Assembly (NCBI RefSeq): GCF_050003625.1
Contig: NC_134398.1
Location: 65,728,891-65,792,890, forward strand
DNA: 64,000 bases
From: Haematobia irritans
Taxonomy: Eukaryota; Arthropoda; Insecta; Diptera; Muscidae
Reading direction: 5' to 3'
Below are positions 11,511 through 22,196 of the stretch, piece after piece (position 1 is the first letter of the stretch; the number at the start of each line of letters is the position of its first letter). A program made the position numbers and the translations under genes. The notes below the pieces were generated by a model. That model was given only the letters and a program-made list of their open reading frames with translations. It was not told the DNA's origin and did not search any database.

Positions 11511-12743
11511 TACCATCCAAATTTTCAACCACCGTCACATCAGCCGCTTCAATTGAGTCATCAAGGGCTTCCTCTTCACAGATCTCAGTGACTCTCGCAA
11601 CAATCCGCGGTTCATCTTTGGTGAGGCTTGAGCCTGTAGAAACTTCCCGCATATGATTTTCGCCATAGTCTGCAGGTTTTATGTCTCCTTCGGCTTCGCT
11701 AGGAGATTTTTTCACTGCTGACTCTACCGGAGGCTTGTCCGTTTCGGAATCCTTTGGCTGATCGCTTTTGTATACCTTCATATGGATTTCATGAAAGCCA
11801 TAACTTATGCGTCCTTGGGTCTGGGCTAGATGTGGCAGTGACTCTATGTTTAATATAAACACCGCGTGTCGTCTTGGTCCACCTACCTCATCCAAACGAC
11901 CAACCTTCCAATCAGCGGTTGGAAGATCTGGGTTACATTCTTTTAGTCTCTCTAGTATTGACTCAGGATCAGGAGGGTTTTCCGGTATCCATGCATGTGC
12001 TCTAGGTTTAGTATGTATGTCTTTTTTATCGACTAACTCCAAAGCGGCTCCTTCCCAAACTTCACCAATTAGCATCAATGCAGCTTTAAAGCAATCCATA
12101 GACATCTGGCCGGAAAAGCTATTAACTTATATCGTCCTTGATACCATCCAGCATCTTGCCGTCGAGGACTTGGTCCGGGAAACTTTTTTCGCACCTCTGA
12201 GTAGATACCAGACATCGCGTTCTCAATTTCCCCCCATTTTTGCCTTGGAATCATACCGTCCAATGCTCCTTTATTAATAATAGCCATCACTAGGCTGTCT
12301 TTTGCAACTGAGGCCAACGATCTTTGATCCCGTTTAGAGGATGGCAGCTCATCCGGTGATCGTTCCCTTTTTCCAGCTTCAAGAATTGCTTGAGCCCATT
12401 TTAAGGAATCGCTTTGCTTGGTCGACAACGTGCTTGGGTCGACTGATCCTAATTTCTTTAGGATAAACAAAGCATTTCTTCGTTCCTTGAATCTCTTTCG
12501 AGAGAGATTGCCTCCTTTTGATGTCGTCACCTTAGAAAAGTTTCGACTTGCCAAAGTGTCACCGCCAGTCGACCCGTCTACAGGTCGACTAATTGGGCCT
12601 GACTCTTGGTCGCTGCCCAAATTTATAACTTCAGTCGTTACCCGTCCACTGGGCCCTGAAGTTAGCAACCCAGTTTTGTTTGTTATGGTTGGTTTCTCTT
12701 CAACCATTATTGTTGGTTTTGATCTCAGCTTAAACCCATGCAT
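11500..12743 (-). pseudogene. LINE ORF1 (DUF4780-like) with one frameshift
   Basis: Starts at the ATG at 12743 just inside the 5' UTR and runs 222 residues, then continues after a frameshift near 12090 from 12105 to 11500 (201 residues). The second part has the pattern of ORF1 proteins carrying DUF4780 (TADWKVGRLDEV, HAVFILNIES, GFHEIHMKVYK). The first part is basic and Ser/Thr-rich. ORF1 products of this group bind the element RNA (family knowledge). I see no CCHC knuckle; the C-terminal part may have gone with the deletion at about 11510. Confidence 0.65.
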
Positions 12744-12832
12744 TGACTAAACTACAAGTGTAGCTTAACCAACAGAGAAACCGTATGCTTGTCAAATTTT
12801 GGCAAAGCCCTATAGACTGCAAGATGGTCGGA

Positions 12833-12965
12833 TGTAAATTTGACAAGCATACTTTTCCTCTGTTGGTTAAGGTACACTTGTAGTTTAGTCAATGCATGGT
12901 TTTAAGCTGAGATCAAAAACAACAATAATGATTGAAAAGAAACCAATAACAAACAAAACTAATGT
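12833..12965 (+). pseudogene. Second LINE 5' end, head-to-head copy
   Basis: An inverted copy of the 5' UTR and first codons of ORF1. CTTGTAGTTTAGTCAATGCA and AAGCTGAGATCAAAA on the plus strand mirror the minus-strand LINE around 12710-12760. The two arms (about 12640-12801 and 12825-12965) are separated by some 25-35 bp. This copy stops after the first codons, opposite to ordinary 5' truncation. 12966-13295 shows nothing recognisable. Confidence 0.65.
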
Positions 12966-13297
12966 AGTGCAATAATTTCTAAAAGATCCTAACTAGTCTT
13001 ACAATTATTTTATTTCCATTTAAGGTGAGTACTAAGTTCGAGTTTAGCCGCTAAAGTGAAAACTAAATTAGTAAAAAGAAGGCATAAAATTATGCATATT
13101 TGTTGCAAATTTTATTATAACTTGATGGGGCAATAACCCAAAGCAAATTTTCACAAAGTTTGTATTCCTAAAAATGGATTATTAAAGAAAAGTAATCGTG
13201 AAAAAATGACGATTTAGTTGAAAATCTTAATGTTCAGAAGATTAACCTGGTTTATTTCATGCATACTTTTAGGCGGTAGAAGTATACACTGATAATA

Positions 13298-14199
13298 AAG
13301 GGTGGTTAAATTGTAAGGGCCGATGTTGAATGTGAACCACACCTAAACGCCAAGTTTTTTTCCGAATTTTATTTGGCATTTCTCTATCTCAGACTTACTC
13401 AATTTGAACCATGGACGTCGTGAATGGGCAGAATGGTTCCAAGAAATGGCAACAGTGGATGATCAATTTTCGAAGGAAATCATCTTCAGTGATGAGGCAC
13501 ATTTTCACCTCAGTGGATTCGTCAATAAACAGAATTGCCGCATTTGGGCGAATGAGAATCCAAGAGTGCTTGTCGAAAAACCAATGCACCCACAAAGAGT
13601 GACTGTTTGGTGCGGTTTATGGGCTGGCGGCATCATCGGGCCGTATTTTTTCCAAAATGAGCCGGTTACTGTGAATGGTGTTCGCTATCCTGAGATGATA
13701 ACGAACTTTTTATGGCCCGAATTGGAAGATATGGATGTGGACGATATGTGGTTTCAGCAGGACGGTGCCACTTGCCACACAGCTAACGAATCAATGGCTC
13801 TTTTGCGCACCAAATTCAATGGCCGTGTTATCTCACGTAATGGCGATGTCAATTGGCCGCCAAGATCATGTGGTTTGACACCGTTGGACTTTTTTCTTTG
13901 GGGTTATTTGAAAGAAAAGGTGTACGTCGATAAGCCAGCAACAATTCAAGAGCTAAAGGATGAGATAATTCGGCACATTAACGGCATAGAACCTCCATTA
14001 TGCCGCAGCGTCATCGAAAATTTGGACCATCGGATGAAGGTGTGCCACCGAGGTCGCGGTGCCCATTTGGCCGATATTTTGTTCCATACATAATTGGGTA
14101 ATACCAATATATCATAATAAAATAAAATTACAATAATTTCCTAAATAGTTTGTGTTTTATTAAAAATCAACATCGGCCCTTGAAATTTTAACCACCCTT
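13298..14199 (+). mobile_element. DD41D mariner (rosa-type), internally deleted, copy 1
   Basis: Terminal inverted repeats start AAGGGTGGTTAAA and enclose 902 bp with TA at 13296-13297 and 14200-14201. The subterminal GGGCCGATGTTGA is also inverted at the other end. One transposase frame remains (13404-14093). Full-length relatives are near 1.3 kb, so about 0.4 kb covering the DNA-binding half has gone. Confidence 0.8.
13404..14093 (+). pseudogene. DD41D mariner transposase, N-terminus missing
   Basis: A 229-residue frame covering only the catalytic half. D30 in FSDEAHFHLSG, D120 in WFQQDGATCHTA and D162 in LTPLDFFLWG form the triad; 41 residues separate the second and third, which defines the DD41D (rosa) group. 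All three Asp are present. The two helix-turn-helix domains that bind the inverted repeats (roughly the first 120-150 residues of the family) are absent, so it could not bind ends on its own. The ATG is internal. It differs clearly from the second DD41D family at 29978, 42416 and 56060. Confidence 0.8.
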
Positions 14200-14209
14200 T
14201 ATTATGGTA

Positions 14210-15549
14210 TTAAAAGAAAAAAAATCTCCCAAATATAATATTCGACTAATCTTAACTCCATTTGCGTTCTAAAATATATTACGGTGTAAATGAATTTAAT
14301 TAAAAAGTGGCACTGTAAAAATGTAAAAAATATCATATTTAGTGAGACAAAAGTATCATCGCGTTCTCTAAGTTCAATTCCCCATGTGGCCTAGGTCTTA
14401 TTGTCAGTTAATTTGCCCCTTTGAAGTAAGGCAAATTTTCCTTATAGTAAAAAACTTATGAAGTACCTATTCAATGTTTAGGTTGATGATACAATAAGAA
14501 AAAGCTTCAAATATATCCTAAGACTTAATTTAGGGGGTTTTCTGGTTTATTTTTTTATTTTTTGTTTTGTTTTGAAATTATATTTTTTTATTTTTGTTTC
14601 AAGAAACTGATATAATTTGAATTTTTAAACTGACATTTATCTGCACGTAAATGTCAGTTTAAAAAAAGTAAAAATTCTCTGGATCCTGAAAAATTGTCTT
14701 TAGTTTAAAGATATTTCTAAGGAAGGTCAAATCTTTGCATCCAAGTAAACTTTTTTGTATGTGATGATATATGCGAAGATTTTACCGAGATACGTGTCCG
14801 TCCTGTTGTTGTTGTTTATTTCCGACAATGGGCTTTCCTAATCACATACATTCATTGGTATTTTCTTTGGTAGCAAATTTAAGTGCAAAATGATGTTTGA
14901 TAGAAATTACTAAGGGATTCCGAATTGTTTGTAAGGTATAATGCATTATTATTAACATCACCATGGCACAACATTCTTCACCAGTCTGTCAACCTGAAAC
15001 ATTTTTGATACGTTTACTCTAAGTAGTCATTATGCTTATCTCATTATGAATACCCTTTTATTTTGGTAGACTAATTTGAAATAAATGCTTATGGCAATGG
15101 CCTAGCTAGACATGAACTTTAATTAACAAACTAGCTGGCTTTTTTAATATGGCTACTAGGTCATAAATCAAATTGGTTATTATGAGCAACATTTTTTAAT
15201 TGCTTGAGTTGTCAAGATATTTTAAAGGTTTTCATCGACATGCATACGATTTTCCAACACTTTATAACCCCAGATAGCATGAGGAGGTCTTTCTCTCCCA
15301 GTCACTTTGAGAAATTCCATTTGGCTGCCACTCATGCGTTTTTATCATCATCGTAAAGTTGCATAAAATTAATTTACATTGGCAACAGTCAGTTACAGCG
15401 ATGATGATGATGAAGGCCACGTTTTCAATGTGGAGGATATGGAATACACTCAGATAAAAATCACATATGACAATTATGTTATATTTTATATTGAAACACA
15501 ATAGATCTACAAAACAAAGTTTACATGGATCCAAAGATTGGGACCTCGA
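14210..15549. other. Spacer without recognised gene; one perfect hairpin
   Basis: About 1.3 kb with no credible frame. A perfect 18-bp stem with an 8-base loop lies at 14622-14665 (TTTTTAAACTGACATTTA and its complement). A GATGATGAT run occurs at 15401-15412. No other structure seen. Confidence 0.45.
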
Positions 15550-15733
15550 CTTGAGAGCTTCTGAGCCATAGAAGCGAATACGTTTATGTATAGCGCCCAT
15601 ATAAACCGATCCCCAGATTTGATTTCCGGAGCATTCTGGAAGCGCATATTTCATCGAAAATTGGTTAATATCGCTTTACATCGCTTGGTCCATATTGGTC
15701 CATAGTTACAGATAGCCCCCATATAAACCGATC

Positions 15734-17452
15734 CACAGTGGTCGGTGCTATATGGAGTTAGCGGCCAAAAATACTTCCCGTAGAGGTATCATCGTGAAAC
15801 TTCGGTCAAGGCTTTATAATTATGTCAGGACTATTTAATGATAAAATGGGATTGATTGATGACGGTTAAGTATAGCCCCCCATATAGACCGATCTCCCGA
15901 TTTTACTTCTTGGGCTTCTAGAAACTGTATTTTCTATCCGATTTGGCTGAAAATTGAAATCTAAAGGTATTTTAGGACCAAAAGTAGGTGTGCTGAAAAT
16001 GGTGTGCTTCGGTCCATGTTTTGGCATAGCCCCCATATAGACCGATCTCCCAATTTTACTTCTTGGGCTTCTAGGAACCATAGTTTATATCCGATTTCCC
16101 TGAAATTGGAAATCTAGAAGTATTTTAGGACCACAAATAGTAGTGCCGAAAATGGTGTCAATCAGTCCATGTTTTAGTATAGCCCTCATATAGGCCGATA
16201 TCCCGATTTTACTTCTTGGGCTTCTAGAAACCGTATTTTCTATCCGATTTGCCTTAAACTCCAAATACAGATGTATTTTAGGACCACAAATAGGTGTGAA
16301 GAAAATGATGGTTATATGTTTATGTATTGGTATAGCCCCCATATATACCGATCCTCCGATTTTATTGTTTAGGCTTCTAGAAAACGTACTTTCTATCCGA
16401 TTTGCCTAAAATTTAAAATCTAGAATTGTTTTAAGATCACAAATAGATGTAACGGAAATGAGGTGCATCAGCCCATGTGTTGTATAGCCCACGTATAGAC
16501 CGATCTCCCGATTTACTCCAAGGGCAGTAGTTTTTATCCGATTTTCATGAAATTGTAAAACAAGATTGTTTTGAAAATTCGCCTTATTTTCATCGATATA
16601 TTTTGAACCAATTAACTTATCACAGATCCAATTACACACTTTTGTTCGTCATCTCAATACCTTGGATTCAAGTACAAACAACGATATAATCGGACATTTC
16701 TAGCTCGAGGTATAATTTGTTTAGTGGAAAAAGTCAGAAAAACTAAAAATAACGGAATATCTCAAAAACGGTTTCATAAAAAATTTTTTAACCTTCATTT
16801 TCAAATTCAGCAGATCAAAATGCATAAGAAAAGTCATCAAACGTACATTTTCAGTGTAAACTAGTGTTAACAAACACCACACAAAAATTCATATTTGGAT
16901 ATAAAAAAACAAGACCACTTCGGTATTCGGGAAAATAACACAAAGGGGGGCAAAAGAAAGCAGCTGATTTTTGTCAATTTAGAATCTTGAAATATTAACT
17001 AATAAACCACAAAAAATCCCATTGGAGACTTCAGGGGGGAACACAACTAAAACTCTACATAAAATTTACATATAAGAACGAACTAACACGAAACAATGAG
17101 ACTGACAAAAATTGGTTTGATAACAAATTTAAAACAATTTTTACATACTTATTTATTTTAAAATATAGTTAATACCATTTAATTCAATAATAGTTTCGAT
17201 TTATTTCGATAAAATTTTTTTTTTTGTTTTATTTATTTCAAAGTGCACTTAATTTTATACTTTTTCACACTTCAAAAACCAACTGCTTACTTGCTCTCTT
17301 TTTGAAGCCGTTCTTAAAGGGTACAGATGGAATAAAACAAAAACAAATACACATTGTAAAACCTTGTTTGCATACGAAACAGTGATGCCACACTTTTTGA
17401 CAAATTTCTAACTTTGATTTTTTATTTTTGGCCAAAGGGATCGACCACTGTG
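15734..17452. mobile_element. Transib-like non-autonomous element (CACAGTG ends, 5-bp TSD)
   Basis: Begins CACAGTGGTCG and ends CGACCACTGTG. CGATC flanks it at 15729-15733 and 17453-17457. The uninterrupted R unit reads ACCGATCCCCAG, so one CGATC is the original target and the other a 5-bp duplication. CACWGTG-type heptamers and 5-bp duplications are hallmarks of Transib, the superfamily related to RAG1. GGCCAAAAATA follows the left heptamer after 22 bp and the right one (read inwards) after 12 bp. No transposase frame; the interior holds a diverged 153-bp array at 15868-16535. Superfamily assignment is by ends only. Confidence 0.65.
15868..16535 (-). repeat. Diverged R-like 153-bp tandem array inside Transib-like element
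   Basis: Motif TATAGCCCCCATATAGACCG recurs at about 15871, 16025, 16178, 16331 and 16483, spacing 152-154 bp. The unit shares with standard R units only the block around GATCGGTNTATATGGGGGC and a few positions such as ATCCGAT; elsewhere it differs. The antisense frames are mostly open with a 51-residue period containing a S-V-Y-M-G-A block, as in standard R arrays. Confidence 0.7.
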
Positions 17453-18950
17453 CGATCCCCAGATTTGACCTCCGGAGCCTCTTAGAGGAGCAAAATTCAT
17501 CCGATCCGGTTGAAATTTGGTAAGTGGTTTTAGTATATGGTCTCTAACAACCATTCAAAAATTGGTCCATATCGGTCCATAATTATATATAGCCCCCATA
17601 TAAACCGATCCCCAGATTTGTCCTCCGGAGCCTCTTGGAGGAGCAAAATTCATCCGATCCGGTTGAAATTTGGAAAGTGGTGTTAGTATGTGGTCTCTAA
17701 CAACCATGCAAAAATGGGTCCATACCGGTCCATAATTATATATAGCCCCCATATAAATCGAACCCCAGATTTGACTTCCGGAACTTCTTGGAGGAGCAAA
17801 ATTCACCCGATTCGGTTGAAATTTGTCTCTAACAACCATGCAAACATGGGTCCATATCGGTCCATAATTATATATATGCCAAATTTTATTTCTATAGAAA
17901 ATTTTGGCAAATTTTATTTCTATAGAAAATGTTTTCAAAATTTTAATTCTATAGAGAATGTTGTCAAAATTTTAATTCTATAGAAAATTTTGTCAAAATT
18001 TTATTTCTATTGAAAATTTTGTCAAAATTTTATTTCTATAGACAATTTTGTCAAAATTTTATTTCTATAGAAAATTTTGTCCAAATTTTACTTCTATAGA
18101 AAATGTTGTGATAATTTTATTTTGTCAAAATTTTATTTCTATAGAAACTTTTGTCAAAATTTTATTTTTATGGAAAATGTTGTCAAACTTAATTATATAC
18201 GTATTTAATCGGCCTTTTTAGTTTAATATATACCACGTATGGACTACCTTGCAATTTAGAAGACGGTATTAGGAAATTTTAAGATACCTTGCCATCGGCA
18301 AGTGTTACTGCAATCCAAGTAATTCTATTGTGGATGACAGTCTTCAGCAAAAGTTTCGACGCAATCCATGGTGGAGGGTACATAAGCTTCGGCCTGGCCG
18401 AACTTACGGCCGTATATACTTGTTTTTTTTTTTTTTTTAATTTGCTACCTTTGCCCGAATTGGTCTTCCGACGGCCGACAAAGCCATCACACTCAGTACA
18501 AAATGGGTATGCGGCATTTTCGCCTATTCCTAGTGGAGTGCCATTCTGAGACGATCGATACTTTGGAATTTTTTAGTGCCAACCTAACTCTCCAAAATTT
18601 CCTAGGAGTAAAAGTCCAACGGATTGAGATCAGTAGATTTTTGTGGCAATTGTGCTGTACTGAAACCTCCTTTTTATGTCATTCTTGTTTGACGCGTACT
18701 AGGTGCGATCGTGCTGAGTCCTATTAGGGTGTGCCTAACCTGCGGCCGAAATGTTTGTCTGCCTACACGGACGAAAAAGACTCTTTTTCATATGTTTAGG
18801 TATAAAAATTATATATTTGGGACTCAAATTTTGTAACACAATATTTTTAAGTGAAAGCATATAATGTTCAAAAACTAGCATAACATGTTTAGGACATATA
18901 TGTTAATATGTTAGAACATATTATGTTTGGAACATCAAATTTTTGCACAT

Positions 18951-20179
18951 CCCAGCAAAAAAATTCGGAAGTTCTTCCAAAGGCATAACTTTAAAAGCAC
19001 TTCCAGAAGATGCACTCCCAATGATGTTCTTTATTTTAACTACCTAGGAAGTTCTTTTATTTCATTTTTTATAACATGGTTTTTTTTCATACTTTTAATG
19101 GATAATTTTAACTTTTTTGTTACAAATAGGTTAAAAACAGAGTAAGAATTCATAAAATTGTACATATCATTTAAATTTTGTGAAAAAAATGCTAAATCCA
19201 ATCTGAAAAAATTGTGAATTTTTTAAAATATTTCAGGTTAAACGTTTTCGACGAGCGTTAGAATCCATTAAAAATTATAAAAAAATATAAAAGTTATTTA
19301 TTTGACAAAATAGCACAGAATTTTTTAAGTTACATCCAAAACATTGAATTCGGATCACACCTAAAGAAGTGATGCAAATTCAGTGCAATGGCTGTTGAAA
19401 TGGAGAACTTCCGTCCTATGACAAGCCCACACTGAAAAAAAGCATACTCGGTTCCAAAGATTTTGTCTTTACTTTAAAAAATTTGGTATTGATTCCGAGC
19501 CAAAGAAGCGGAGAATACAAGTAAGGATACTTTTAAGACACAATTCTCTTTTAAATTTAGGTTTTGTGTACTTGCTTCTAGGAAGCAAATTTTAATTTTT
19601 CGCTTTCTCAGCTTTTTTTCTTCATATGCTATCAAAGTCCTTTAAAAACGAGTTAACGGCAACTTTGTTTTCCAAATTCAGACTCGACTTCCAGTAGAAA
19701 TTATGCTATGTTTGAAGCAAAAAACTTCTTTAAAATAAAGTTTTGAAAAACATGTCCTATATTTGAACGATTTTTTGCTTTGTAGTCTAGATGCAAAAAG
19801 ACAAAAAAATTAAAGACAATTTCATTAAATTTAAAGAATTTTTCTGAATTATTAAAGTCAAGTTGACCTTAGCCTATACATTTTTTCTTTCATGTTAAGA
19901 TACCCATTTTTAAGTCAAATCACTTAATTATAAGGACAATACGACTTTATTGAAATGTTTATCGACTTTTGGACAAGGAAAATAACTTTTTTTAGAGAAA
20001 TGCGTCTTCTATGCTAAGCAAAATTTGTATTCGTATTTTAAAGACATAAAATCTTTGACCTCACGACAATATTTTTTTCAGTGCATGTTAAATTCATCGC
20101 TTCTGCGTCAATTTTGCACCACTACCGGATCCAAAAAGAACATTTTCATCACTTTTTTGTCGACGCTTTTTTTGCTGGG
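18951..20179. mobile_element. CCCAGC element, copy 1 (interrupted)
   Basis: Ends CCCAGCAAAAAAATT and TTTTTTTGCTGGG, flanked by AT at 18949-18950 and 20180-20181. After removing the inserted MITE it is about 573 bp and collinear with copies at 39937-40495 and 49923-50497 (shared GGAAGTTCTTCCAAAGGCA and CACTTCCGGATCC types). No frame of note. The 2-bp A/T duplications hold in all three copies. Superfamily unknown. Confidence 0.65.
19430..20083 (+). mobile_element. CACTG-ended MITE, copy 2, with empty-site proof
   Basis: 654 bp, CACTGAAAAAAAGCATAC to TTTTTTTCAGTG, with CA at 19428-19429 and 20084-20085. It interrupts the CCCAGC element: the uninterrupted paralogues read GACAAGCCCATGTTAAATTC (about 40397) and CAAGCCCATATTAAATGC (about 50396), whereas here GCCCA and CATGTTAAATTC flank the insert. 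This fixes both ends and a 2-bp duplication. Confidence 0.8.
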
Positions 20180-20734
20180 ATATAATATGTTTGGATGCAA
20201 ACATATCTTAATTTAGATATACGCTATAAAAATATATGTGTTTAGAAAGAGAGACCTAGAGAGTATGCTGCAAGTAAAAGAATGTAAGTAACCAATTGGA
20301 GCCTTAAAAATATACATTCACAATCAAAACTTCATGAAATTTTTTTCTACCAGTGTATGCCTAAGGGGAAATATAATATGTTTGAAGAATACAAACAATA
20401 TTTTGTTTGGACCAATCCTGAAAATATATATGCAAAATGTGTTTGTGGTATATGTTACAGAAGCGATTTTTTCTGAGGGTGTAGGGCTTCAATACTCTCT
20501 TTAAGAATGTGTTCCCGATAGTATTCGACATTTATATTTTTTATTATATTATATTTGGGAAATAAACCCGATCTTTTTATTTGTCCGCAAACTGTTTAAT
20601 TTGGAATGACCTCTCACGGATATAACATAGTTCGGTAACTGACCGCTTTCATTTAAACGAAGCAAATCCTGTGCTCTTTCCAGTCTATTGGTGAGATACC
20701 GAGATACACTCATGTATTGGTGAGATACTGGCTG

Positions 20735-20840
20735 AAATGTTGAAAAGACTATTCCATAATTGTACTAAGCTGATGGACCATTTGAGGCGCAGATGCGACC
20801 AACATTTCCGTGAAATAATCTTCAAACATTAAATTATATC
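20735..20840 (+). pseudogene. DD41D mariner transposase C-terminal relic
   Basis: Reads AEMLKRLFHNCTKLMDHLRR and then DQHFREIIFKH followed by a stop, aligning with the last 30 residues of the intact frames at 30803 and 56167 (AEMLEKVAQNWTFRMDHLRR, QHLNEIIFKK). Only the C-terminus is recognisable; upstream sequence to 20621 is too decayed. Shows that an older generation of this family colonised the locus. Confidence 0.6.
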
Positions 20841-20878
20841 TAAAAATTTCATGTTTTTTTAGTTAATTGTATATGTTA

Positions 20879-20885
<7 letters not shown>

Positions 20886-20914
<29 letters not shown>

Positions 20915-20975
20915 GAATAGTCTAAGTGAGCCTGAAACTAAATTGGGCTGCCACTTTAACCTTATGAAATAGCGA
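20886..20975 (+). repeat. (ATT)n microsatellite joined to LINE 3' tail
   Basis: A TTATTATTA run (20889-20917) precedes GAATAGTCTAAGTGAGCCTG and GGGCTGCCACTTTAACCTTA, the plus-strand version of the 3' end of the LINE at 8829. It is an extremely 5'-truncated LINE or SINE insertion. 20976-21865 holds nothing recognisable. Confidence 0.6.
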
Positions 20976-22196
20976 AACATTTCGTACTAATAATTAAACA
21001 CTTTATGTTTAACCAACTATAATGTAAACAACACTTTTCCAATTAAAATCTTGATTAAAGTTTTAAAAGTAATCAAACAAACAATTTAACTGATGCATTT
21101 AATTTTGTAATTGACCATCAGAAACCAATCAATAAATTTATTGAACCAATTTTTAAAATTTTTATCCATCAACAAATTTTTTAAATGGGCGTTTTTGGTG
21201 GTTAGAATCATTTACGTTATTTGAGCACTTTCACTGAAAAGTTAATAGATCAATAAATTCTGTGAATGTCAATAAAAATTGCATTTGCGTGTAAGAAGTC
21301 GTATGTGAAAAACTAACTTTTCTCCAAGTGTAAAGATCCACAAACGCTATGGCATAAATGACGTATGCACATGATGCACCATTGAATAGCTGAATGGATT
21401 TTATGCAGTATCTGAAATATGTTGCACATACCTACTGAGTTTCCTTGCCGCTAGCACCATCAACAACAGCGACAGGAATGACAGGCGAGTGTATAAATAT
21501 TTCAACTTAAAATCAATTAAACTTGTGAAAATATCATAAAGTGGTGGTGAAACATTAACATGGAAAAGAAAACAACTCCAATCATCACTATGCAATATTC
21601 AACAAGGCTGATTTGTCTCTTGTCATGGCAGCTTGCCACCACATGGTCTTAATATAATGTCGGTGTCATTACTGTTGTCCACATTTTGTTGCGCTAGGGT
21701 CGAAAGTTTGTTGTTTGTGTTTGGCAGATCAGCTGGATATATGTTTGGCGTAGTCAAATAGGGAGCTTTTCCGTGATATATAATTTAATACTAATAATAC
21801 AGATTTTATATTAAAATGTTCTTCGTTTCTTCAATATTGAAGTCCCGCTATCTGTCCACTATGATCCGATGGTTCACACAAAAAAAAAAAAATAAAATAT
21901 GAATTTGTACGTTTTTATAAATCTATGGACTTTTCTGCAAAATAGATGTACGTTTACGTAATATATTTTTTCGTAAATACATGTTATTAAATTATGACAT
22001 TTTTATTAATGTGCATGGACTCTGTCATAAAATTAATGAAACTTTACATAATATATCCAAAAATACTGGTTTTCTCTTAGCGTGAGAGAGCCACAACATA
22101 GAGTTACACTCATATGTATACAATAACAGATTGGCTGATAAGTCCTCGGTCTAACAAAGAAAAACACATTTTTTTTTTTGACAAAATTCGTTTTTA

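Larger units (their letters stand above)
8829..12830 (-). mobile_element. LINE, I/LOA-like, internally deleted
   Basis: An antisense two-ORF non-LTR retrotransposon. 5' UTR about 12830-12744, ORF1 12743-11510, remnants of endonuclease about 11510-11380, reverse transcriptase 11370-10002, RNase H and a C-terminal CCHC-like motif 10001-8961, then a 3' UTR ending in CCTAACCTAA (on the minus strand) at 8829. An RNase H with no LTRs places it in the I/LOA group rather than Jockey. Two internal deletions and several frameshifts make it dead. Fragments of the same family are at 1-2690, 12833-12965, 20920-20975, 39760-39870 and 43314-43832. Confidence 0.8.
15550..18424 (-). repeat. R-family element, antisense, split by Transib-like element
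   Basis: The R 5' terminus lies at 18424 (AACAAGTATATACGGCCG on the minus strand, then TTCGGCCAGGCCGAA and TACCCTCCACCATGG). Leftwards follow a tract of 27-29-bp subrepeats (18190-17880; TTCTATAGAAATAAAATTTT permutations), then 153-bp units (17840-17458). The array resumes at 15733-15560 beyond the inserted Transib-like element. The R 3' terminus is not present on the left. Confidence 0.7.
18766..20481. mobile_element. TA-flanked element with CACCCTCAGAAAAA-type ends, copy 1
   Basis: Left end CACGGACGAAAAAGAC, right end (inverted) CACCCTCAGAAAAAATCGC, with TA at 18764-18765 and 20482-20483. Interior rich in ATATGTTTAGGACATAT-like palindromic runs. A second copy is at 29824-32524. It sits inside the mariner relic and itself holds the CCCAGC element. 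Non-coding. Confidence 0.5.
18440..20620 (-). pseudogene. Tc1/mariner transposase relic split by nested elements
   Basis: Minus-strand fragments on both sides of the element at 18766-20481 form one decayed catalytic domain. At 20620-20484: VEYYREHILKESIEAL. At 18763-18440: HFGRRLGT, QDSARSHLVRVKQE, then STDLNPLDFYS and a continuing C-terminal region. The order matches mariner-like transposases (NxEYYxEHIL, HFGxRxxxxQQDSAPxH, DLNPLD). In-frame stops and frame changes are frequent. D2 (QDS) and D3 (NPLD) are recognisable. Subfamily uncertain, perhaps maT-like. Confidence 0.6.
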
